This document shows, piece by piece, positions 24,601 through 36,600 of a stretch of DNA of 64,000 bases. Positions within the stretch are counted from its first letter, which is position 1, and the number at the start of each line of letters is the position of its first letter. This DNA is from Siphonodentalium dalli (lineage: Eukaryota > Mollusca > Scaphopoda > Gadilida > Siphonodentaliidae). The translations under genes and the position numbers were made by a program. The notes below the pieces were generated by a model. That model ran no database searches and was not told the origin of the DNA. It saw only the letters and a program-made list of their open reading frames with translations. The stretch is taken from positions 111,683,319-111,747,318 of the forward strand of contig CP136066.1 in assembly GCA_032622095.1 (NCBI GenBank), given 5' to 3'.

Positions 24601-27600
24601 TTTCAGAGCAAATGAAGCCGGTATATCTATAGTTCGTGTATTTATCAACCTATCTTATACCTCCTTCAAAATTACGTAGACAAAATATGGAAACTCGAGT
24701 GAGCCATGTCCGTTTAAAGGTACTCAATCCGTAAAGAGGGTCCCCATCTCAACAGATTCCAACAACAACAATCCGATCAGAGGGTCCTATATTACTATTT
24801 CTTTGGCTTTGGGGGTAAACAATATTTGATTCGAGTCGAGGAACCCATCAAACAAAGCTCAGAGTTATTAGATATTGATTTTTGAAATTTGTTAATTGCT
24901 CGAGATGAGTACTAATAACTGCCGTCAATTTGGTAACCTGCTCGAGATTTTACGTCAAAGCTCTATTCAAACAGACAAGGATGGATAACTCTATAATCAA
25001 GTGGTAATAATAACGAAATTTTTACTGTCTTCTGGGCCAGAAAGAATTCCCGATAATGAAAAATAATAGATTTCTAAAATCGATATCTAACAAATCTGAG
25101 CTTTGATGGGTGACTTCCTCGACTCGAATCAAATATTTTTGACCCCCGAAGCCATTGAAATAGTAATTGAGAGGAGTTTTATCGGATTGAGTACCTTTAA
25201 AAATCATGTTATACACACACATATATATATTACCTGCTATAGTATAGTGTATCGAATGAAGGGTACATCGTCACGCTTAATTCTCGTTTTAGACAGAAGT
25301 TGATATCAGTTCACGCCGAGAATGGTCCACAGGTGGAGATTCTTAGAGAGCTGCAGAACGATGATGATTTACTAGTGCGTATAGTATATATATAACTATG
25401 TGGAGTTATAATTTAAAACGACATGAAGATTTGCGCTAAAAACATCCTGGCTTTTGAATCTTCCCCTGGATCGAAATAGCTGAATTACCTGTCTGTATCC
25501 GGGAATGGACGCATCGAGATCCTTAAAAATACAACTCCTGAGACAATGTATATATAATGACCCGTACTAAAACGGTGCCACTCATCGGAAATTTGGAATC
25601 GGAATCTGAAACGCTATCTGTAAAAGAGTAGGATCTGTCTTGCCGCATTTTTCTCCCAGACTGCTGGTCCGATTTCATCCAAATTTGGTGTGGTGACTCG
25701 GGATACCCTGGCGGAGGTTATAACGGCGTTAGTTTTAAAAACAAATGTATTAACAAAAAAAATAATTAAATAAATAAAAAAAAATACGCTCATTATATGG
25801 GCCTATTTCAGCATATAATACCAATATATGTATATACTCTTCCAATATATGTACGCTCTTTATATATGTGTTTTCATAGTGGCCCGCGCCATCCAACACT
25901 ATGACGGGTATAAGTCCACTATGGGCTTATATCAGAACCAAATAAGTCCAATATGAACCAATGTCAACAATTAGGTCCTATATGAACCTATTGTGTTAGC
26001 CCGATGATATATTGAAGTAGCGTACTAATATTATCAATATATATATATATATATATAAAAGAGTAGGATCTGTCTGTCATGTGCGCGAAGCGCAACCAGG
26101 GATGTGGCTAGAGGGTCTCCGCTGGGGGGGTGTCCACCTTGGGAATTTCCAACTGCACCCCCCCCCCCTTGAGTCGGAATCATACCAGCACAACTTTTTG
26201 CATAATTCCATTTGCACCCCCCCCCTTGAGTCGGAATCACACCAACACAACTTTTGCATAATTCCATTTTGCACCCCCCCCCCTTGAGTCGGAATCACAC
26301 CAACACAACTTTTTGCATAATTCCATTTGCACCCCCCCCCCTTGTACCTCATGCTCAGGCCTAATTTCCTATATATTCATAAGCCATGCTTCTATTTTCC
26401 CAGTATTAGAACATTAAGATATTTTAACCTGAAAATTGCCCCAAAAAAAACAACTAGTGATCTAATTCCAGACAAATGCACACAGCTACCGACAACAGAC
26501 CAGGAAACACCGGGCCGACCATGGTTGTTTGGCCCGGTGTGAGAAAATTTTGAAATCTATACAAGAAAATCGCAAATCCTAGCATTTAGACTGGCCTCAA
26601 CTGAAGCTTTCCTAGTGTTGGAAATTTCAAACCTCATGCTCCCCCTCAGGTTGGAAAATTCGTCAACTGATGACCATTTATGCCTACAAGTTTGACCAAA
26701 TGTAGTAAAATATTGTTTTGCTAAACTATTTAGCAGTTTTGTATTGGCCATGTGGATGGGGCAATGACACACCGGGCCGACCATGGTTCGGCCCGGTGTG
26801 CGAAAATTTTGAAATCTGAACAAGAAAATCGCAAAATCCTAACATCTAGACTAGCCTCAAGCCTTCCTACTGTTGGAAATTTCAAACCCTACACCCCCAC
26901 TTAGGTTGGAAAATTTCCAACTGATGACAATTCCAATGACAATGTTGACCAATTGTATGACAATATTGTTTTCTTAAATTAACTAGAAGTTTTTGACTGG
27001 CCACGGGGGAGGGACCAGGACACAAGCTTTCCAAGTGTTGGAAATTTCCAACCTGTCACCCCATTTCCAACTGATGACCATTTCTGTCAAAATTTTTGAC
27101 AAAAAATAGGAACATATGCAAATATTGGTCGAAAAACAATAAATTCCCCCCAATAAATTGTTTTATAATCAAACTACAAGAACATTTTCAACCTATTGTT
27201 GGTGTGAAATTTCGTTGTGGCAGGTATGAAATTTCCAACTATTGAAAATATAGCTCTCTGCTGGGGGGGGTGAGACACCCCCCCACACCCCCCTCTAGCC
27301 ACATCCCTGAGCGCAACACACAAAGGGGCCACAGGCCCCTCCGACGCTGAATAAAAGTTCCCAAAGGGAGCCTGTTTCAGCTAGTAGATACATAAAAGAG
27401 TAGGATCTGTCTGTCCGGATTTTTCTCCCAGACTGTTTGTCCGATTTCAACAAATTTGGTGTATAGTAAATCGCGATGTACCCTGGCGGAGGTTATAAGG
27501 TTCAACATTTTGATTTAAGACATTTAATTAAATAAATAAAAAACAAAAACAAATAAGCTCACTATGGGCCTATTTCAGCACCAGACGAACGCTCTTTATA

Positions 27601-30600
27601 TGTGTGCTTTCAATGTGGCCCACGCCATCCAACGGTATACCGGGTATATATAAGTCCACTATCCATGAGCTTATTCCAGAATCATATTATTTAGGTCCAA
27701 TATGAACCTATTTGCACGCGGATATATTGAAGTATAGCATAATAAATAGTATGTATACTATGTATATACACGAGTAGGAATTGTCTGTCATGTGCACAGT
27801 TGATTAATAATTAACACACATTCCATAAACATTATTGTTGAGATGTTCGCGAAGGGATTGGGTTTAAATTCTTCAAATCCACAAACAAAACAAACCCTTA
27901 AAAACGGTTAGTTAAAGAGGAAAAATTGAAGCAATATTCTTATATTGATAATACTGTTGTCCCAGTTATGGAATTTTGCCGACTTAGTTTGTAAACAATT
28001 GACAAGTGAGTAGTTGTTTATAATTACAAACAGCGATATAATTATGTAGAATCCTAATAATATTATATTTGGGGCGATTTATTCCTTATAAATGGGAGAA
28101 CAAAGTGTGCCTATTAAAATGTCTTCACAATAACCGAAGTAATAGAGGTATATTCACCCCAAAAATTGCCATTGTTCCTACAGCATGTGAAAATAAAGAG
28201 CGTCCTTTAACTTTTGTCGGTTTGTTGAGAATATGGTGAAAAAAAGCTTAAAGGCCCACTTAATTTTCGAGTCGCCGATTATTTTTTGTATAGTGACTTG
28301 ATATACGGTTTTAATAACAATATATGCCATAAAATATGATTAAAATACTATAATTCATCACTATTTGAAACATCTGTGTCTCAGAAGATGCCCACGGAGA
28401 AATAGAAAACTGCTGAAGACTCCCCCCCCCCCCCTCTGGCACCCAAATGCAACCCAATTCAAACTTGTTCAATGAAAGGGGAAGAACTCTATCTTTAATA
28501 TATAGAGTTATTCCTCCTGCATTGGAAAATAATACTGATTTTTACTTCAATCTTGATGACAAAACGCATTGGCAACTCAACAAAAACAACATGTCCACAG
28601 TTTATTACACCGGATAAGTTGATAATACAATGTTTTGGAGCTTCCTCTTTCAAATGGTATATAATATGGCATATATCTATATATATATTTTGAGACTTCC
28701 GTATATATATGTGTGTGTGGGTACTTCATAGAATCTAAAACGGCTGCGCGGATCGAGCTCAAATTTCGTATATAAGGGTAAAACAAACACGGGGATCGTC
28801 CACGTCGCATTTTGGACAAGCTCAGAGCACCGCTTCTCCCTTCCCAGTCACAAAAAATGGCACCATGGGGGGTTAACACACCAACGCTCCTTATATCTTC
28901 CATATTGGGAGATTTAACAGGTTAACGCTCTTTATAGCCATCTACGTATTGATCTAAGAGGCGTAACTCTACATTTTTTATTAGTTTTCGCAATGCGTGT
29001 GCGTCATTATACAGACATGAGCGTGTTGTGTGATTCTCACGTACTCAGGGCTTCCTAGGAACGCGGATCGGGTCAGTTTTTCCGCCCTAGGTGATTTTCA
29101 CCTTGAAACGGGTACCCACAAATTATATATATGCGTGTTGTGTGATTCTTACGTACTTAGGGCTTCATAGGAACGCGGATCGGGTCAGTTTTTCCGCCCT
29201 AGGTGATTTTCACCTCGAAACGGGTACCCACAAATTATATATATGTGTGCATGTGTCCTTTATAGACTCGAACCGATTGCGCGCACACTTGCTACTCACG
29301 GGAAGTGTCATTAACGGGTTAAATTATGACCCCGACCTGACCTTGAAAATGATCAATTCCAGGTCAAATCGGGTAAAATATTGAAAAAGCAAACATTAAT
29401 TAAAAAAAAAAAAAAAAATTTAATTAAAAAAGAAAATTGGCATGTTTCTGACCAACCACGCCAGTGGCGGGCTAACCTGCTAGTTTTATATAAAGTAATA
29501 TGGGGTTCGAAAATTAAGTGGGCCTTTAAAGTTCATAACGTTCAATCGTTTCGGTTAGTTTGAATCCAGAATAGTGTATATATATACCGATGAATCTTTC
29601 GAAAAATCAAACAAGGTACAGTCAACTATTGTTGGATTATATACATCAATATATCATCGATGTTTTAAATTAACAGCTGGATTTCTTCACCATACCCGCC
29701 ATGAACAGAAACACAATCATAAGAATCCCCAAACATGCCATGAAGAAAGTGAAGACGCTGCTCAAATCCGCCGATATCAAACAGGAAATTATCTCCGAAA
29801 ACTTGCAGGAGTAAGTATAAATACATGGCACACACATGAGTGGGTAAGTTATCGAAGGGCATACACTTACATGCATATATGTATGAATACCACAAGAGAA
29901 CATGCAGAAGAAAGTATATACGATCAGCTGACATATAGAGGAGTACATTGTATAGGTATTCTATCAGAAGACACACCGGATTATGTGTAATCTCTCAGAG
30001 AACATATATATATATATATATATATACAGGGGCATGCATAATACATCATACGCATAGAACATCCGAAAGTACTAGACTATGAACAAGAACACAAAGACAG
30101 TATATGATGTTGTACATCATATAACTTACCTATATAGAACATATGAAAATACTAGGCTGTGTATCAAGATAACCAAAAATGCAACCACATGAAACGCTGC
30201 CTTATGTGACGCTCTTCCAATATATGTATATCGTTTGTCAATATTATGTATATTGTTGCTAATATATATATATCGTTTTTCAATATATGTATATCTTTTG
30301 CCGATATATATGTATATCGTTTGTCAATCTATATATATATATGTATATCGTTTGTCAAATATATGTATATTGTTTGTCAATATATATGTATATCAATTGT
30401 TTTGTTTTTTAATTTGGTGGAGTATATTCTTTCTCGATTTATGAACCTTTTAGCTGAACTTGACAAAGTCAAGTTTGAGCTATTGCCATTGGTTGGCGTC
30501 CGTCATCCGTGTGCCAGTCAGTCAGGGCGTCCGTCAGTAATTTCCTTTTACACACCCTACAGGCCACATCCCTAATTCAGTCGTCACTAAAATGCATATG

Positions 30601-33600
30601 GATGTTCGAGGTGATCTCTAGATGGCAGCCATCGAGTTTTTCATATTAAAACTCATGGCCGACAGCAGCCATCTTAATGTTCAAATTTGAAGCAATTGGC
30701 ACTCCCTACAGTCCGCGATTATTGGAGAATTGATTTGAAAATGAATGGACATGTTTAGGCCAACCTCTATATGGGAACTATCGAATTTGAACGATTTTCG
30801 ATCAAAAACACTAATGGATTTTACTCTTTGCGTCACTAAATATTTCGGCATGCCCTATATATACAACCAACAAACGATACATGTACATATATTGGCAAAT
30901 GGTATACATATAAATGATAAACATATATATTATATTGACAAATGATATACATATATTGACAAACGATATACATATATATACATGTACATATAAGTCAGTT
31001 CCTTATAAATATCACTTGCGTGATGTTCTATATATAGAGTTCCGTAAATTTTCCAATGCGATTCGAGTTCTTGCCAATAACAGCTCCTATCTTCAAGCTC
31101 GTATGTCATATACTGGTACTGATATATTAGGGTACAACATCATAATAAACGTATAATATGGGTTTAATAATCAGTCTCGGCGAATATTGATTTACTCTGC
31201 ATGGTTGACGTGTCAATGAGTCCGCGCTCAATCGCTTAATGGCCATTTAATTTTCGAGTCACCGATTATTTGTTTTATAGTCCTTCATATATACGGTTTT
31301 AATAACAATCTATGCCATAAAAAAATGATTAAAATACTATAATTTATCACAATTTGAAACGTCTGTGTGTATATATCAGAAGATGCCCATAGAGAAATAG
31401 AAAAAAAGCTGAAATCATAAAAAGATTCCCCCCGTTATGACTCCCAGAATGCGACAGAATTTAAACTAAACATGTATTTTCAATAGACGGGGGATAACTC
31501 TATATCTTAAGATATAGAGTTATCCCCTTCCATTGAAAATAATGAAACTTGAGCACAGGACACAAATCGGTATCTCAACAAAAACAACATGTTTTTTACA
31601 CCGAATAAGTTGATAATACAATGTTTTGGAGCTCCCTCTTTCAAATGGTATATAATATGGCATATAGTTTATATAAAATTATCTGGCGGTTCGAAAATTA
31701 AGTGGGCCTTTAAACATGTATTCAAGGTTTCGGGGCAATTTTTTACGAAGTCTATCTTATTTTTTATTTCATTTCTTGCGTATAAATAACATCGTTGAAA
31801 ATGATGTCAAATTAAACTATTTATATTGTTGTAACTGGAGATCTCGAGCCCTAAATACATCTTAATTTACATCAAGCGAATGCCTCGTTAATTAATAGAC
31901 AGCCAATCGGCCAATCGTCACTAAATCGTCGCAATGAGACCGGTACCATGTGTACAATCAGGGACGTAACGACAGGTGTGTGATACGCCCCCCCCCCCCC
32001 CAACTTAAGTCAAACTTTCCAATAGTTGTAAATTTCATGCCGGACACAAATTTAGCTGAAACATTTACGACACATATAATAGGTTGAAAGTAATCTCATT
32101 GTTTGATTTTCCAACAATTTAGTGGAAATTTTATTGTTTTTAGGTCAACAGTGACATATTTTCCTACTTTTGGACAAAATGTTGGTCTGAAATGGCCGTA
32201 AGTTGGACATTTTCAAACTAATATCGATTAATATTGATTATATTTCGAATAATTTCAGGTTGAAATTTAAGCGAACATATGAGTTTGTCTGGTTCAATTA
32301 TAGGGCGGTGCAGAAGGAAAACATTCAAGGTGGATACCCCACCCACCCCCACACGGAAACCCTCTAGCCACGTCCCTGTGTACAATTAATTATACAAATA
32401 TAACTCTAATATTATGTTTCCTCAGATTCGCAGATGAAGGTTTGAAGAAATTCAGGGAAATGAAAGAGAGGACGAGGAGCCTAAAACTGTCGAGTGCAAT
32501 TCGCACCAGATACCTTTCGTTTGAAGAGGTGAGTCTGGTGACACGCAATCAAATGGACCATGGGACTCAGCCCCCATGCATAAATATGCCGGGATTCAGA
32601 ATCCTGATATACCGGGGGAGACCATAATTAGAAACATGTGAATTTGGCTCCCCATAACACTGGTGTAATATCCACTGATAATATTCAATGACTATACTTT
32701 CTGCAATTCAAACCGGTCATCCTGACAAGCTTACATCCCCCTTAAAGATGTTTATCTCTTTGTAAACATGTGATATATATTTGCCGGGGTATAACATATT
32801 GGGTATGAATCGAAGACCCCTGTCCGGAAATGCTTCTATCGATTAATATTGATTATATTTCGAATATTTTCTAGTCTAAAAACGTGTGGTTGTTTAGCTA
32901 ACGAACAATAGTGGTTACTATTAACAGAGACCAGAAATTGTATTGTGTAATTTTGTCACCAATAAATGTTAATTAGACTCATTATCGCTTAATACCTAGC
33001 TTGTACTAAACCAATACAAACAATAAATCTGGGACATTTGACGTTCGCATAATAACTATGGGAACACACTAATGATCCCTATCGCTATATGGTATCACCT
33101 GAATGGTCTGTTCTAAAAACAGAACAATATAGTGTCCCACTTAATCATCTAATTTTATAATAAAATTTTCGAAATAAAATTAATATTAATTGATTGAAGC
33201 AGGGAGGTCCAGCTCATACGTATTATTTCATACCCAGGAAACTATCTAAAAAAAATTATTTAAAGAGATAATCCATCTTTAATGTCTTTTGTATTTTCAG
33301 ATTATGACGTACATGGATGACCTTGAAAGACTTGGAACTGGAAGAATCCGGGTATCCAGCTTCGGCAATTCCATCGAAAACAAAAAGTTGGCAAAAGTTC
33401 ATGTGAGTTGTTATGTGCTCATATATTGTGCAGGGATGGGTCATTACCTTTGCATTGTCGTTATATACCATCACATGTCATTTTCTGCATTACCGTTACT
33501 TCTAAAACGAGAAATAATGCATTAAAATTATAATTACTTTCAAAAGTAATACTTTACCATTATCATTACATTCAATGTATGTAAATACAATAGTTAAAGA

Positions 33601-36600
33601 CTCTGTGTGGTACGTCTTTCAGCATTCATTAGGCAATGTGGTAATTGATGACAATTTGATATTTTCCGCCATGAAATTTATTTATTTATTATACCATATT
33701 AGTCCAGGAGATATTGGTCGACCTCTGCACCCCCAGGACTCAACTTCACCCCACTAATTTTCTTACTTAAGGTCTCCTTTAATTTTTTTCACTTGTTAAC
33801 AAGAATAAACAGTGGCCACAGAGACTCCAGACAAGATGGCGTCCATCATGGCGGCCATTTTTTTAAATGTACCAGGTCTCTTTGATCGGCGTTATAGTAA
33901 AGATGATGATATCACATGCGGTCTTGTTTTCCGCTCGATTCGTTATGCTAATATACAACCCTTACAAATTAGCCAAAAATCCGACACCAGAATCCAATAT
34001 GGCGGCCAAGATGGCCGCCGAAATGTGAAAATATGCTATTTTTCTTACATGTTACCACATTTCGTTTGTCTCTGTGTGAAAATGTTGGCATCTTTGCGTC
34101 ATGTTATACATTTATCATATAGAGGAGTCATTAGCGCATACATGGGGACCATGATTTACATTCATTGCGGGATATTTTTGTCCGATATCACGTTTTCCCA
34201 AATGCGGTATAATAGGTCAAAGCCGAATCTACGTTAATAACGCGATGTAATGTTTCGAATCAATGAATGTTATTGCTATTATAACAACACCCATGCATAT
34301 ATATGTGCAGGAGATACTCGAGCTACGATTCCTCTTATACCTGAGTTGAGGAATATTTACCCAAACCCAAGATGGCGGCCAAAATGGCCACCAGAAATAA
34401 AAAATCGCCGAAAGTCGCCGATTTTAACAACTGTGAGCATTATTGTCATGAAAACTCCACACCTGCTTACTATTGTGAGATGGGAACACTTAGGCGAAGA
34501 ACTTTCCTTGTACCATCAGGTATCATATCCAAATAAAAGTCCCCCAAATCCAAAATGGCGCCCACAATGGCGGACAGATTTTGAAAAATCACCGAAATTC
34601 CCTCATATTCACATCATTGGGCATTATTTTCGAGACAACTCCACCCATGCTTATATTTGAGTTGGAAATACTGAGGTGAAGTAATTACATTACATCTCTT
34701 TCAAGAAATTGTTTTCCAAATCGAAGATGGCGGCCAAAATGGTGACCGAAATTTGAAAACAAGTCTACATTCCTTTACTTTCTTACGATGGGCGTTATTG
34801 TTTCGCGATTTCTACCCGCCATTACATGTTGATATGTATGAATTATTCATTAGGGTTTGGCAAGTGATACTCACAGTCAATATGGCGGCCAAACTGGCAG
34901 TCAGAAATTGAAAAGAAGCCGTACAGACAAATACTTCTGTATTTTAATACAAAGGGTATGCATTCCATATATCACTTAAACTGGAACCCTCGTACTACGT
35001 ATATTCTCAGAACAATATTAGAGTAATATAGCTATACATGTACTAGTACTCACTGGGTATTCACATTTCCTGTTGTTATTGTTGGAGAAAACCTCATTTA
35101 CCAAAAAAATGATAGGACCATTGTATTGTTTTAAACTTCCACTGATGGATACTATGACATCAAATACTTGTTTATTTTATACACAGATTTAAATATCGAT
35201 TTAAAATAAATTAAGTGACTTATTTTTTCATTGTTTTTTGTTTGTTTATATTAGTTAAGTACAACCTTCTCGTCAAACAAACGGGCAGTGTGGGTGGAAT
35301 GCTTGACACATGCCAGGGAATGGATCACAGGTGCTGTGTGTGTTAACATCATTGACACGGTGAGTAATATCACGAGTTAGTTGTTGCACCATGGACGTAT
35401 AATAACATTTACTTCCATGTACCTAAGGCCGCGTTCACACACTTGCAAATGTTCTTGTATTTTTTGCAGACATTTCGATACAGAAAGCTATAATGTGCCA
35501 AAAAATAGCATGCACTGATCTCGCCAGAATAAATCATACAGATATTTAAAGGCAAATGTCAATAGCATCATTAGACCAACATAAATAAATTGCTAGATTT
35601 CAGAAAACTGGGGCGTGAGGACGAATTTTATTTTTTATTTTATTCTTCCTAACAAAAATGGGCATGGTGGACAGTTCTAGATATTGAATCAGTATCCTAT
35701 CTTATACAATACAAGGTGATTTAGATTGTCCAATTTTATCACAATAAACTGAATAATAGGTTGATGAAATGTAATTTGACAGAAAAAAGTTTACATAAAA
35801 GATATCCAAATACAAAACAATGAGGAGGCGATTAAAAATAGGGTCGGGAGGGCATGCAAATCAAGCACTTTTTTAATATTCGCCTTGAATGTGAAACTAA
35901 CCTGTGTGCACAATTAAATCAGAAATTCAATCATTAAAAATTCAATTTTCTGCTTGCTTTTCGTTGTTCACTTTTTGTATTTGTGTCGCAAAAAATACAA
36001 TTTCTCATTTTAGCTGGTCAGACAGTATGGACAGGATGCTCGGGTCACCTACATGATGGACAAATTCGATTGGATATTCGCCCCTGTTGCCAACCCAGAT
36101 GGATACAGCTACTCAACAACATCAGACGTATGTGTTATTCAAGTCGGGTGGCCATTAGTTAAAGATGTATGGGGCATCGTTCTTTTATTTATTACATATT
36201 TTGTGATATGAATAATTCATTTTGTGATGTCACAAAAATGAATATATGATATCATAAAATCGAATATATGATATCATAAAATTGTAAGCATTTAGTGATA
36301 TCACATATTCGATTTTATGATATCATATATTCATTTTGTGATATCACTTATTCGAATTTGTTATATCATATATTCCTTTTGTGATTTCAATAATTCGGAT
36401 GAAAAGCCAAAGTCGAAATATTGATATCACTAAATGCTTTCTATTTTGTGATATCATATATTCGATTTTATGATATCTTAAATTCATTTTATGATATGAC
36501 TAATTAGAATTAGTGATATCGAATATTCTTTGTGTGATATCAATAAATACTAGTTAGTTTATTATATCACATATTCTATTTATGATATCATTTATTCACA

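Larger units (their letters stand above)
25614..27510. mobile_element. Cluster of Helitron-like fragments sharing AAAGAGTAGGATCTGTCT
   Basis: The phrase AAAGAGTAGGATCTGTCT starts similar sequence at about 25619, 26058 and 27394, with a weaker copy near 27770. The unit around 26034-27384 ends in an AT-flanked CAGCTAG preceded ~11 bp upstream by the small hairpin TCCCAAAGGGA, as Helitron 3' ends do. It begins TCAATATAT after an A. The element also carries GCGCGAAGCGC and GGGGCCACAGGCCCC hairpins. A hAT element interrupts it at 26097-27309. Confidence 0.5.

Noticed and set aside
33812-34660. Two frames of 136-141 codons in intron 5
   Set aside because: They cross ~170-bp repeat units containing ATGGCGGCC and have no domain. 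Neither frame connects to the carboxypeptidase exons.
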